From: Euzebya rosea
GTDB taxonomy: Bacteria > Actinomycetota > Nitriliruptoria > Euzebyales > Euzebyaceae
Assembly: GCF_003073135.1 (NCBI RefSeq)
Contig: NZ_PGDQ01000008.1
Location: 124,001 to 188,000, forward strand
DNA: 64,000 nt
Direction: 5' to 3'
Shown here: piece after piece, positions 45,719-54,292 of the stretch
How positions within the stretch are numbered: the first letter of the stretch is position 1
How the letters are laid out: every line of letters starts with the position of its first letter
Position numbers and translations under genes: made by a program
The notes under the pieces: model-generated
Told to the model about the DNA's origin: nothing
What the model saw: only the letters and a program-made list of their open reading frames with translations
Database searches by the model: none

Positions 45719-46303
45719 ATGAAGATCATCCTGAAGGCGTTCGTCGACAACCTCGGTGACGCCGGGGACATCGTCGACGTGGCCAACGGCTACGCCAACA
45801 ACTACCTGATCCCCCAGAACCTGGCGATGCGTGCCACCAAGGGCGCCGTCGCCGACGCCGAGGCCCTGCGCCGGTCCCGCCTGAAGCGCGAGGCCGTCGA
45901 GATCGCCGACGCCGAAGAGGTCAAGAAGGGCCTCGAGGGTCGCACGCTCGTCATCACCGCCACCGCGGGCGAGGACGGCACGCTGTACGGCTCCGTCGGC
46001 AAGCGCGACATCGCCGAGGCCGTCGTCTCCACGACGGGTGTGCAGGTCGACCACAAGAAGATCGTCCTGGACCGTGCCCTCAAGGAGGTCGGCCAGCACG
46101 AGGTCGGCGTCAAGCTCCACCGCGAGGTCATCGCCAACGTCATCGTCGACATCGTCGCCGACGAGATCATCGAGTCCGGTGACCTCGAGTCCGCCCTCGA
46201 GGACGCCGACAACGCGGCCGAGACCCCCGAGGTCCCCGCCGTCGACGCCGACGCCGACGAGGCAGAGGTCGACGCGGCGGTTGCCGCCTCCGCCGACGCG
46301 TAG
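45719..46303 (+). CDS. rplI: 50S ribosomal protein L9 with acidic C-terminal extension
   Basis: 194 residues against the usual 148-150. N-terminal 23S-binding domain has VDNLGDAGDIVDVANGYANNYLIP, followed by the long connecting helix and the C-terminal domain ending near residue 150. About 45 extra residues rich in Ala, Asp and Glu (AETPEVPAVDADADEAEVDA) form an acidic tail not part of the L9 fold. Follows rpsR by 15 bases; a terminator lies 37 bases downstream. Confidence 0.95.
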   Translation: MKIILKAFVDNLGDAGDIVDVANGYANNYLIPQNLAMRATKGAVADAEALRRSRLKREAVEIADAEEVKKGLEGRTLVITATAGEDGTLYGSVGKRDIAEAVVSTTGVQVDHKKIVLDRALKEVGQHEVGVKLHREVIANVIVDIVADEIIESGDLESALEDADNAAETPEVPAVDADADEAEVDAAVAASADA

Positions 46304-46339
46304 GCCAGACACACAGCCAGCCACACAGCCAGGCATCCG

Positions 46340-46368
46340 ACGACCCCGCGCCCACGGCGCGGGGTCGT
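46340..46368 (+). terminator. Terminator after rplI
   Basis: Perfect 13-bp stem (46340-46352 and 46356-46368) closed by the loop CAC, followed by TTG. Closes the rpsR-rplI unit. Confidence 0.88.
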
Positions 46369-46394
46369 TGCGGTTGTCCCGCCGCGATCACGAA

Positions 46395-46479
46395 GTGCAG
46401 TTCAGCCACTCGGCTGGCAAAGGTGCACATCTCGGAGCGGCGCCGGTGCAGCTCGGCCGACGAGCCGGCAGAGCTGCAC
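46395..46479. repeat. Pair of 34-bp REP-like hairpin elements
   Basis: Two related 34-base elements at 46395-46428 and 46446-46479, 17 bases apart. Both begin GTGCAG and end TGCAC, with GGCA near the right arm. The second has perfect 9-bp arms, GTGCAGCTC/GAGCTGCAC; the first is imperfect. They lie in the 299-base spacer between rplI and sdaA, with no gene. Confidence 0.75.
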
Positions 46480-46496
46480 AATTCGCCGGGACCCCC

Positions 46497-46570
46497 GACC
46501 CGCGGGCCCCCGACCCGCGGGATGCCCGACCCGCGGGCCCGTCCGACCCGCGGGATGCCCGACCCGCGGG
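46497..46570. repeat. Array of five GACCCGCGGG boxes
   Basis: GACCCGCGGG occurs at 46497, 46512, 46528, 46545 and 46561, a 15-17 base period. The last four are organised as two copies of a 33-base unit. The core CCCGCGGG is palindromic. Confidence 0.85.
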
Positions 46571-46602
46571 CCCGTCCGCGCTGCGCCGGCAGGAACGGGC
46601 CG

Positions 46603-47988
46603 TCAGCACTCGGGGAAGGAGACGGCCAGGCCGCCCTCGGAGGTCTCCTTGTACTCGCGGCGCATGTCGTCGCCGGTGCGCTTCATGACCTTGATGACCT
46701 TGTCGAGGCTGACGACGCCCGCCACGACGGAGTGGAGGGCCAGCTGGGCGGCCGAGTGGGCCTTGGCCACCCCCATGGCGTTGCGCTCGATGCAGGGGGC
46801 CTGGACCAGCCCCTTGATGGGATCGCAGGTCAGGCCGAGGTTGTGCTCCATGGCGATCTCGGCGGCGTTGGCGACCTGGTCGATCGTGCCGCCCATCAGC
46901 TGGCACAGCGCGGCGGCCGCCATCGACGTGGCCGTACCGACCTCGCCCTGGCAGCCGACCTCGGCGCCGGAGATCGAGGCGTGGGTCTTGACCAGCATGG
47001 CGATCGCCGCCGCTGTGGCCAGGGCGGCGTGGATCTCCTCGCGGGAGTGGCCCTTGCGGTCGGCGGCCTCCACCAGCACCGCCGGGACGATGCCGGCGGC
47101 CCCGTTGGTCGGCGCGGTGACGACCCGGCCGCCCGCGGCGTTCTCCTCCTGCACCGCGAAGGCGTAGGCCTGGGCCCGGGCGATGTCGGCGTAGGCCTCG
47201 CTGACCTGCCCCTCGCCGATGCGATCCAGCAGCAGCCGGGCGCGACGCTGGACCGCGAGCCCGCCGGGCAGCTCGCCGGTGGTCGTGGTGCCCCGCTCGA
47301 TGCAGGAGAGGAAGGTCTCCCACACCGCGTCGAGGTGGGCGACGGCCGACGCGCCGTCGTCGTCGGACAGCGCCCGCTCGTTGGCCAGCACGACGTCGCC
47401 GAGGGTCCCGCCGATCTCCCTCGCCCGCTGCATCAGGGACTCGGCATCGTTGAAGGGGTGTGGAACCTCACGGGGCTTGCCGGGCCCGTCGTCGCCCCCG
47501 GCCACCTCCTCGGGACGGCGGATGAACCCCCCACCGATCGAGCACCACGTCGAGGATGTCGTCGACCCGTCGTCGAAGGTGGCGTGGAAGACCATCGTGT
47601 TGGGGTGGGGCAACACCTCACCCTTGGTGTCGCGGGCCCGCAGGAACACCACGTCGTCGGGGTGCAGTCGCACCCGCGCGCCGCCGGACCACGCGACGTG
47701 GGGGTCGGCCGACAGCGTCTCGCGCAGGGCCAGCACCGCGTCGATGTCGCAGTCGTGAGGTTCCCAGCCGTGCAGGCCGGCCAGGACCGCCAGGTCGGAG
47801 TGGTGGCCCCGCCCCGTGGCCCCCAACGACCCCTTCAGCTCCACCCTGAGGGACCGGGGCACACCGCCGTGCCCGATGAGCTCGGCCCTGGCGAAGGCAG
47901 CCGCCCGCATCGGTCCGACGGTGTGGCTCGAGGAGGGGCCCACACCGATCCGGTACAGGTTGGCCAGACGGATGTTGATGGGGTTCAT
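46603..47988 (-). CDS. sdaA: L-serine ammonia-lyase (iron-sulfur type, single chain)
   Basis: 461 residues, the fused one-chain form. It deaminates L-serine to pyruvate. The N-terminal beta domain has [19 protein letters not shown]. The alpha domain has the SDH signature [19 protein letters not shown] and [18 protein letters not shown]. Cys residues in [15 protein letters not shown] and QAPCIERNA are the expected [4Fe-4S] ligands. Convergent with rplI and divergent from dnaB, interrupting the common rplI-dnaB adjacency. Confidence 0.95.
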   Translation of the reverse strand: MNPINIRLANLYRIGVGPSSSHTVGPMRAAAFARAELIGHGGVPRSLRVELKGSLGATGRGHHSDLAVLAGLHGWEPHDCDIDAVLALRETLSADPHVAWSGGARVRLHPDDVVFLRARDTKGEVLPHPNTMVFHATFDDGSTTSSTWCSIGGGFIRRPEEVAGGDDGPGKPREVPHPFNDAESLMQRAREIGGTLGDVVLANERALSDDDGASAVAHLDAVWETFLSCIERGTTTTGELPGGLAVQRRARLLLDRIGEGQVSEAYADIARAQAYAFAVQEENAAGGRVVTAPTNGAAGIVPAVLVEAADRKGHSREEIHAALATAAAIAMLVKTHASISGAEVGCQGEVGTATSMAAAALCQLMGGTIDQVANAAEIAMEHNLGLTCDPIKGLVQAPCIERNAMGVAKAHSAAQLALHSVVAGVVSLDKVIKVMKRTGDDMRREYKETSEGGLAVSFPEC

Positions 47989-48081
47989 GCGTCCATCGTC
48001 GCCGAAGATTCGCCGGCCGCAGGCAGCTCCTGCGAAGAACCGGCCACGGACACGAGGATCTCGGACGATCCGACGGTGGGG

Positions 48082-48143
48082 TGTGGACAACCCCGTGGAC
48101 AAGCCGCTGTTCTCGTGGATGGCCCGGCGCAGCGTGTGGAGAA
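48082..48143. promoter_or_regulatory. Cluster of DnaA-box-like sequences upstream of dnaB
   Basis: TGTGGACAA (48082-48090) is an exact reverse complement of the actinobacterial DnaA box TTGTCCACA. CGTGGACAA (48094-48102) and TGTGGAGAA (48135-48143) each differ by one base, and CGTGGATGG (48114-48122) by more. All are in the same orientation, in the 292-base sdaA-dnaB spacer, which holds no gene. Confidence 0.6.
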
Positions 48144-48280
48144 GCCGCCCGCTCCTGTGGGTGGACCCAACGATCCCCCGCAGGTCGTCCGGATCGGTCG
48201 CGACCGATAGCGGATGTCACACCCCACAGGCATCCTCCCACGGACGCCCCCTCACGACCGACGGTGTCTGGAGACCGCCC

Positions 48281-49732
48281 GTGGCAACCGTTCCCGATTA
48301 CGACGCACCCTCCCCCGAAGGGGGGTACCAGCGCACGCCTCCCTACTCGCTGGAGGCAGAGATCAGCGTCCTCGGCAGCATGCTGCTGTCCGCCGACGCG
48401 ATCGCCGAGGTGTCGGAGTCGGTCAACCCCGCGGACTTCTACCGCGGGGCCCATCGCACGATGTTCGAGGCGATGTGCGACCTCTACGACAAGGGCGAAC
48501 CGGTCGACACCGTCACCCTCGCCGACGAGCTCGAGCGGCGGGGCAAGCTCGCCGACGTCGGCGGCGCCATCGCCATCGCCGACATCTCCGCCCAGGTCCC
48601 CACGCCCGCCAACGCCGTCTACTACGCCCGGATCGTCACCGACCGCGCCCTCAAGCGACGGCTGATCGAGGCCGGCTCGACGCTGACCAAGCTGGGCTTC
48701 GACCTGGAGAAGACCGGTGCCGACGCCGTCGACGAGGCCGAGGCCCACGTCTTCGACCTGGCCAACAAGCAGCGCAAGGGCGAGTTCGTGCCCATGCGAG
48801 ACCTGCTGTCGGAAGCCTTCGACCTGATCGAGAAGCTGCACGAGTCCGACTCGACCATCACCGGCCTCGAGACCGGCTTCACCGACCTCGACCAGCTGAC
48901 GTCGGGCCTGCAGCCCGGCCAGCTGATCATCCTCGCGGCGCGACCCGCGATGGGGAAGTCGACGCTGGTGACCAACATCATCACCAACGTCGCCGCCGGC
49001 CAGCGCAAGCCCGCCGCCATCTTCTCCCTCGAGATGGGCCAGATGGAGATCGTGCAGCGCATGCTGTCGGCGGAGGCCAAGCTCGACTCCGACCGGCTCC
49101 GCACCGGCAAGCTGCGCCACGACGACTGGCCCAAGCTGTCCAAGGCGATGGGCAAGCTGTCGGAGGCGCCGCTCTTCATCGACGACACGCCGGGCATCAC
49201 CATGATGGAGATCCGCTCGAAGTGTCGCCGGATCGCCCAGCGCCACGGCCTGTCGCTGATCGTCGTGGACTACCTGCAGCTGATGGAGTCCCACAAGAAG
49301 TCCGACGGCCGTGTGCAGGAGGTCGCGGAGTTCTCGCGTGGCCTGAAGGTGCTCGCCAAGGAAATCGGCTGCCCGGTCATCGCGCTGTCGCAGCTGTCGC
49401 GAAAGCCGGAGGAGCGGACCGACCGCCGCCCGATGCTGTCGGACCTGCGTGAGTCCGGTGCGATCGAGCAGGACGCCGACATCGTCGGGTTCATCTACCG
49501 CGACGAGGTCTACAACCCCGACACCGAGGCCAAGGGCGAGGCCGAGCTGATCATCGCCAAGCACCGTGCCGGTCGGCTGGCCACGGTCCGCCTGTCGTTC
49601 CTGGGCCACCACTCGCGGTTCGCCAACATCGCCCGCACCCCCGGACCCCCGCCCGGTTCCGGTGGCGGTGGGGGCGGCTACGCACCGCCGCCGGCCGCAC
49701 CCGCCTACCCCTCCACGGGTGGGGCCATCTGA
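48281..49732 (+). CDS. dnaB: Replicative DNA helicase DnaB
   Basis: 483 residues, normal length and without intein. The hexameric helicase unwinds DNA at the fork and recruits primase. The N-terminal domain begins TPPYSLEAEISVLGSMLLS, followed by a linker helix. The RecA-like motor has Walker A AARPAMGKSTL, Walker B LIVVDYLQLM, the motif IALSQLSRKPEERTDRRP and LSDLRESGAIEQDADIV. The Gly/Pro-rich C-terminus is flexible. Start is a GTG with GGAGA upstream. Stop is one base from the convergent nitroreductase gene. Confidence 0.96.
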   Translation: MATVPDYDAPSPEGGYQRTPPYSLEAEISVLGSMLLSADAIAEVSESVNPADFYRGAHRTMFEAMCDLYDKGEPVDTVTLADELERRGKLADVGGAIAIADISAQVPTPANAVYYARIVTDRALKRRLIEAGSTLTKLGFDLEKTGADAVDEAEAHVFDLANKQRKGEFVPMRDLLSEAFDLIEKLHESDSTITGLETGFTDLDQLTSGLQPGQLIILAARPAMGKSTLVTNIITNVAAGQRKPAAIFSLEMGQMEIVQRMLSAEAKLDSDRLRTGKLRHDDWPKLSKAMGKLSEAPLFIDDTPGITMMEIRSKCRRIAQRHGLSLIVVDYLQLMESHKKSDGRVQEVAEFSRGLKVLAKEIGCPVIALSQLSRKPEERTDRRPMLSDLRESGAIEQDADIVGFIYRDEVYNPDTEAKGEAELIIAKHRAGRLATVRLSFLGHHSRFANIARTPGPPPGSGGGGGGYAPPPAAPAYPSTGGAI

Positions 49733-49733
49733 G

Positions 49734-50426
49734 TCAGCGCCAGACGACGACCTCGTCGAGCGGCTTGCGGTCGATGTCGGGAACGACGGCGTCGGGGGCC
49801 GGATAACCGACGGGCAGCACCAGGTAGGGCTGCTCGTGCTCGGGCCGCTGGAGGATCTCGGTCAGGAAGCCCATGGGGCTCGGGGTGTGAGGCAGCGTGG
49901 CCAGCCCCATCTGGTGCAGCGCCGCGATCAGGAACCCGGCGGCGATGCCGCAGGACTCGCTGGAGTAGTAGTTCTTCGACCGGCTGCCGTCGGGCTGGAC
50001 GGTCCACCGGTGACGCAGCATCACGATCAGCCACGGCGCGTCGGTCAGGTGGGTCTTGACGTCGTCGGTGCCGAGCGGGGCGAGGGCACGCAGCCATTCC
50101 TCCGGGGCCCGGTCAGCGTAGAAGGCCCGTTCCTCCTCCTCGGCCGCCTCGCGGATCCGCCGGCGTTCCTCGGGGTCGGCGACCACCACGAAGGTCCAGG
50201 GCTGCCGGTGCGCACCGGACGGGGCCGACGCAGCGACCTCGAGCGCCGCCTCCACCAGCTCGCGGGGGACCGGGTCGGTGGCGAAGGACCTGACCGAGCG
50301 TCGGGTGCGCATCACCTCCCGCAGGTGGGTGGAGGTGGCGAGCATCGTCGCCTCGTCCTGGCGCCGGAAGTCCAGCGGGCGCATCACGGCCGGGGGCATG
50401 GGGGCGGGGGGATCGGCAGGCGTCAT
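49734..50426 (-). CDS. Nitroreductase-family flavoprotein
   Basis: 230 residues. The FMN-binding N-terminal motif RTRRSVRSFATDPVPRELVEAAL and SAPSGAHRQPWTFVVV identify the NfsA/FRP-type fold, with FLIAALHQMGLATLPHTPSP and VLPVGYPAPDA typical of the C-terminal half. The SGAHRQPW form is close to the iodotyrosine-deiodinase/BluB branch rather than classical nitroreductases. Substrate unknown. Start ATG 50426; several in-frame Met codons lie within the first 30 residues. Confidence 0.87.
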   Translation of the reverse strand: MTPADPPAPMPPAVMRPLDFRRQDEATMLATSTHLREVMRTRRSVRSFATDPVPRELVEAALEVAASAPSGAHRQPWTFVVVADPEERRRIREAAEEEERAFYADRAPEEWLRALAPLGTDDVKTHLTDAPWLIVMLRHRWTVQPDGSRSKNYYSSESCGIAAGFLIAALHQMGLATLPHTPSPMGFLTEILQRPEHEQPYLVLPVGYPAPDAVVPDIDRKPLDEVVVWR

Positions 50427-50528
50427 CGGCCGGAGCCTACGACCGTGATCGGTGACGGAACCCTTTCGTGGAAACCCGGGGGTGATCGGCGGCGTCGGAC
50501 CGGGCACGCGACCACCCGGAGGACCCCC

Positions 50529-51695
50529 ATGGAACACACCCACAGCCCGATGCCCCGCCGCAGCCAGGCCCCCAGCCGACGGCGGCGATGGACCCTCCGG
50601 CGGTCAGCTGCGGTTGCCGTCCTCCTGCTGTTGCTCGCCGGGGCCTGCTCCTCCGACGACGCCGGCGACATCGCCAGCACCGACACCGCCGAGCGCAGCG
50701 ACATCGCCGCAGACGACGCCGGCACGTTCGACGAGGAGGCCTCGGATCGCCTCGGAGAAGAGGAGTTCGGGTTCGGCGAGGCCGCGGTCGCCGAGGCCGA
50801 GGCGCCGGCACCCGCCGAGGACGCCGGCGACGCCGGTGACGGCGGTGACGCCGAGGACGCCGGCGACGCCGGTGACGGCGGTGACGCCGACGCGGTCGGA
50901 CCGACCGGCTCGGTCCCCACGAGCGTGCCCGACACCGCCACGACGGGGGAACGGATCATCAAGGAGGGCACGGTGACCCTCGAGGTCGACCCCGGCGCCT
51001 TCGACACCGCGTTCGGCCAGGTCATCGCCCGCGCCCAGGCCCTCGGTGGCCACGTCTCCGGGTCGTCGTCCTCCACCGACACCGAAGGGCTCGTGCAGGG
51101 ACAGGTGACCGTCCGGGTCCCTGTCCGCAGCTTCGAGGACCTGCTGACCGCCGTCGGTGAGGCAGGCGACATCGTGGACCGCAACGTCACCAGCCAGGAC
51201 GTCAGCGAGGAGTTCACCGACCTCGAGTCCCGCCGGCGCAACCTGCGGGCCCAGGAGGGCTTCTACCTCGGCCTGCTCGCCGACGCGACGAACGTGTCGG
51301 ACGCCATCGCGATCCAGCAGCAGCTGGAGGACATCCAGCGACGCATCGAGGAGATCACCGGCCGGCTGAACCTGCTGGCGGACCGCTCGTCGTTCTCCAC
51401 CCTCACCGTCCGCATCCACGAGCTCGGCGCCGACGCCGTCGAGGAGGTCGTCGAGGACGGCCCACAGCTGGGCACCTACGTCGAGACCGCCCGCAACACG
51501 CTGATCGACGTCATCGGTGGACTCCTGGTGATCGCCACGGTCCTGCTGCCCTTCGTGCTCCTCGGGCTCGGCGTCTGGGCGATCGTCCGGACCCTGCGCC
51601 GCCGTCGGCCGCCGGTCGCGGTGCAGCACCACGTGCACCCGGCCTCGACGCCGGTCACCCCCGAGCCGGAGCGGGTCACCGAACCCCAGGGCTGA
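50529..51695 (+). CDS. DUF4349 lipoprotein
   Basis: 388 residues. A basic N-terminus and hydrophobic helix end in the lipobox LLAGACS. A long acidic low-complexity segment (about 50-130) rich in Asp, Ala and Gly follows, containing a duplicated 12-residue unit. The DUF4349 domain (about 140-300) has IIKEGTVTLEVDPGAFDTAF and the coiled-coil IQQQLEDIQRRIEEITGRL. A C-terminal membrane helix (about 325-350) leads to a basic cytoplasmic tail, so the protein is anchored at both ends. Function unknown. Confidence 0.88.
   Translation: MEHTHSPMPRRSQAPSRRRRWTLRRSAAVAVLLLLLAGACSSDDAGDIASTDTAERSDIAADDAGTFDEEASDRLGEEEFGFGEAAVAEAEAPAPAEDAGDAGDGGDAEDAGDAGDGGDADAVGPTGSVPTSVPDTATTGERIIKEGTVTLEVDPGAFDTAFGQVIARAQALGGHVSGSSSSTDTEGLVQGQVTVRVPVRSFEDLLTAVGEAGDIVDRNVTSQDVSEEFTDLESRRRNLRAQEGFYLGLLADATNVSDAIAIQQQLEDIQRRIEEITGRLNLLADRSSFSTLTVRIHELGADAVEEVVEDGPQLGTYVETARNTLIDVIGGLLVIATVLLPFVLLGLGVWAIVRTLRRRRPPVAVQHHVHPASTPVTPEPERVTEPQG
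50820..50891. repeat. 36-bp in-frame duplication in the DUF4349 gene
   Basis: Two copies (50820-50855 and 50856-50891) differing at the last base, encoding an Asp/Ala/Gly repeat in the acidic linker. Confidence 0.9.
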
Positions 51696-51793
51696 CCCGG
51701 CCCGGACGCTCCCGACTCCGGATGCCCCTCGACGGTGGCGGCCTACAGTGGCCGCCACCGTCGTCGTGCCCCCGAAGGACTGATCCTGCCGTG

Positions 51794-52048
51794 ATGACCC
51801 CCGAGACGTGGATGGACCTCGTCAACTGGATGCTGCTCGCCCTCGGCGCGGCGATGGCCGGGGGGACCGGGGTGGCGCTGTTCCGCTTCCATCGGACGGG
51901 CCTGTTCCCGGGGCAGCCCATCGACGACGACGGCAACCCGGTGGGCACGCCGTCGATCCCCTCCGCCTGGGTCAAGGTCGCGGGGGGCGGCATCCTCGTC
52001 CTGTGGGGACTGGCCGGCCTTGCGTCCGGCGAGATCTTCGGATTCTGA
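51794..52048 (+). CDS. Hypothetical small membrane protein
   Basis: 84 residues with two membrane helices, about 7-30 (MDLVNWMLLALGAAMAGG) and 58-80 (VKVAGGGILVLWGLAGLAS), joined by a polar loop with Pro, Asp and Gly. An in-frame GTG directly precedes the ATG. No family recognised. Next to the DUF4349 gene on the same strand with about 100 bases between. Confidence 0.65.
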   Translation: MTPETWMDLVNWMLLALGAAMAGGTGVALFRFHRTGLFPGQPIDDDGNPVGTPSIPSAWVKVAGGGILVLWGLAGLASGEIFGF

Positions 52049-52294
52049 CGACCCGAGGGCAAGGACCCGCGACCGTTCGCACCCGGTTGACACAACGGCC
52101 GTTGGTACACCCCTTCCGCCCCGAACTGTCTCCCATGACGTCTTGCAGCGAAGGCGCCCCTCACGCACACTGCATGACAAGAGTTGACTAGTTCTCCACA
52201 CGATCAGTCCGAAATTTCGTCACGCGGGCAGGTACCGGTCGTTGGACAGGCAAGAACCTCTCGTCAACCTCCACTCGTCCCAGAGGAGTCAGTC

Positions 52295-52474
52295 ATGCGT
52301 CGCAAGGTCCTCGCGCTGTCAATCGCTGCCCTGTCCGCCCTCGCCATGGTGTCGCCGGCCGGCGCCGAGTCCCCCGTGGACATCGACTCCGATTCCGGCG
52401 GTCCGTACGTCTGCCTGAAGTCCCGCCCGTTGTGGGGCGAGGACCGCGTCTGCATCCGCACCTGGGACGCCTGA
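52295..52474 (+). CDS. Small secreted peptide with two cysteines
   Basis: 59 residues from an ATG with AGAGGAG upstream. A clear Sec signal peptide (about residues 1-24, ending AGA) leaves a mature peptide of about 35 residues with two Cys about 14 residues apart (YVCLKSRPLWGEDRVCIRTW), likely a single disulfide hairpin. No family recognised. The stop is 7 bases before the start of an ECF sigma factor gene, so the two are almost certainly co-transcribed. Confidence 0.75.
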   Translation: MRRKVLALSIAALSALAMVSPAGAESPVDIDSDSGGPYVCLKSRPLWGEDRVCIRTWDA

Positions 52475-52481
52475 TCCGTCG

Positions 52482-53531
52482 GTGACCGCCCTCCTCCCGC
52501 CGCAGCGGGGCACCACCTTCGCCGACGCGCTCCTGGGCGACCAGGACGCCCTCGACGAGCTGCTCCGCCGGCATCGTCCCTCCGTCGAGGCCGTCTGCTT
52601 CCGTCGCCTGCGTTCGCGCACCGACGCGGAGGACGCGGTGCAGGAGACGATGGTGCGGGGCATGCGGTCACTCCAGCACGTCGACGATCCGACGAGGCTG
52701 CGGAGCTACCTTTGCCGGATCGCCGAACGGGTGTGCCTGGACATGCTCCGAGCCGGGGCCAAGGCGATGCCCTACGTCGTCGACGACGTGCTCGACAGCT
52801 CCGACGGCACCGACGAACCCGAGACGGTCGCGCTGGAACGCGAACGGGCGCGCTTGGTCCACGAGACCCTGCAGGCCCTCAGCGAACGACAGGCCACGGC
52901 GCTGTGGATGCGCGACGCGCTGGGTGAACCGGTCCCCGTCGTCGCCGAGCGGCTCGGCGTGACCGAGGGATCGGCCCGGGTCCTGCTGACCCGGGCGCGC
53001 GCCAAGATGCGCGACGGCTGGGCCAAGGTCGCGGCGCTCCTGCCCGGCGCGGGCTTCAAGCTGCCGGCGTTCGCCGCGAAGACCGCCCACCTCGGCCCGA
53101 TCGCCGCGGTACCTGCGCTCGTGATCGTTGCGGCCGTGGCCGTGATCAGCCCGACCGCGTTCCAGGCCCTCCAGGACGACGGGCAGGTCATCCGGATGGC
53201 TCCGGGCAGCGTCGCCACCAAGGGCAGCGCCACCCAGGTGTCGGTCCCGATCGACTTCGGGTCCACCCCGACGTCCACGGATGTCGTCGTGATCAGCACG
53301 CCGGTGACGACCGCGCCGACCGTCGGCACCGGCACGCAGGCCACGGAGCAGGCCCGTCCGCGGCTGGACGTCGGCGTCGCCTCCGTCGGGCGGGAGCCCG
53401 ACACCGGCGAGGACGATCCGGTCACCGTCGGCGACGAGGACCTGCTCGAGGTCGGCGCCGGACTGGGCGAACAGGTCGAGGGGCTGGTCCGCGAGACCGG
53501 GCTGCCCGAGGTCATCGGCGTCGGCCGCTGA
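52482..53531 (+). CDS. ECF-type sigma factor with C-terminal membrane anchor
   Basis: 349 residues from GTG. Region 2 (about 25-92) has HRPSVEAVCFRRLRSRTDAEDAVQETMVRG; region 4 (about 125-180) has LSERQATALWMRDALGEPVPVVAERLGVTEGSARVLLTRARAKM. After a linker there is one membrane helix (about 206-224, VPALVIVAAVAVIS) and a 120-residue extracytoplasmic tail rich in Thr, Val, Asp and Glu. Sigma factor and sensor/anchor seem fused in one chain and no separate anti-sigma gene is adjacent. Probably membrane held until a signal releases it. Confidence 0.88.
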   Translation: MTALLPPQRGTTFADALLGDQDALDELLRRHRPSVEAVCFRRLRSRTDAEDAVQETMVRGMRSLQHVDDPTRLRSYLCRIAERVCLDMLRAGAKAMPYVVDDVLDSSDGTDEPETVALERERARLVHETLQALSERQATALWMRDALGEPVPVVAERLGVTEGSARVLLTRARAKMRDGWAKVAALLPGAGFKLPAFAAKTAHLGPIAAVPALVIVAAVAVISPTAFQALQDDGQVIRMAPGSVATKGSATQVSVPIDFGSTPTSTDVVVISTPVTTAPTVGTGTQATEQARPRLDVGVASVGREPDTGEDDPVTVGDEDLLEVGAGLGEQVEGLVRETGLPEVIGVGR

Positions 53532-53622
53532 CCCCCATCGGACCTGCGGCGAACTTTTCTCCGCGAGGGTGTTAACGCCGTGACGCCTCGTCCGTCTACC
53601 CATCAGCAGCGCACCGTGCGTT

Positions 53623-54234
53623 GTGGATGGACTCGGACGGACCGGCACTGTGACCACGATCACCCACACGTCCCACGACGCCCTCGCCGTGGCGGCTCGC
53701 GCGGGCGACGACGGTGCCCTGCGCCTGCTGGTCGAGCGGTTCCGTCCGATGGTGCGGGCGATGGCACGGGAGCGCTTCATCCCCGGGGGTGACCACGACG
53801 ACCTGGTGCAGGAGGGCATGGTCGGCCTGTGGCACGCCATCCGTGACTTCGACCCGACCGCGGGCCCCTTCGGACCGTTCGCCCGGCTCTGCGTCGATCG
53901 CCAGATGTGGGCCGCGGTGACCAAGGCCAACCGGTACCGCCACCGTGTCCTGCACGACGCGTCGGTGTACGAGGACTGGATGGACATCGCCGTCACCGAG
54001 GAGGACCCGGCGGTCATCAGCGACTCCATGGAGTCCGTGGAGATGCTGCAGCGTCACATCCGCGCCACCCTCAGCAGCCTGGAGACGCAGGTCCTGCAGA
54101 TGTACGCCGCCGGCGCGTCCTACGACGACATCGCCGACCGCCTCGAGATGCACCGCAAGCGGATCGACAACGCCCTGCAGCGTGCCCGTCGGAAGATCTC
54201 GGAGTACCGCGACCGCGAGCTCGCCCTCGTCTGA
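53623..54234 (+). CDS. RNA polymerase sigma factor, SigH (Spo0H) type
   Basis: 203 residues from ATG; an in-frame GTG at 53650 is an equally possible start. Region 2 has ALRLLVERFRPMVRAMARERF and DHDDLVQEGMVGLWHAIRDFD; region 4 has LSSLETQVLQMYAAGASYDDIADRLEMHRKRIDNAL. The DLVQEGMxGLxxAIRDFD form is that of the SigH/Spo0H group rather than classical ECF. It follows the membrane-anchored ECF gene on the same strand with about 90 bases between, so coordinated control is possible. Confidence 0.88.
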   Translation: MDGLGRTGTVTTITHTSHDALAVAARAGDDGALRLLVERFRPMVRAMARERFIPGGDHDDLVQEGMVGLWHAIRDFDPTAGPFGPFARLCVDRQMWAAVTKANRYRHRVLHDASVYEDWMDIAVTEEDPAVISDSMESVEMLQRHIRATLSSLETQVLQMYAAGASYDDIADRLEMHRKRIDNALQRARRKISEYRDRELALV

Positions 54235-54292
54235 CGCCACCCGGCGGGGCCGCCCGTCCCCACCGGCCGGCACGGGTCCGAACGGTCCTGCC

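Noticed and set aside
50427-50528. A GGAAC-type ECF promoter before the DUF4349 gene (GGAACC near 50458).
   Set aside because: No matching -10 GTC element at a consistent spacing that would stand out from the GC-rich background.
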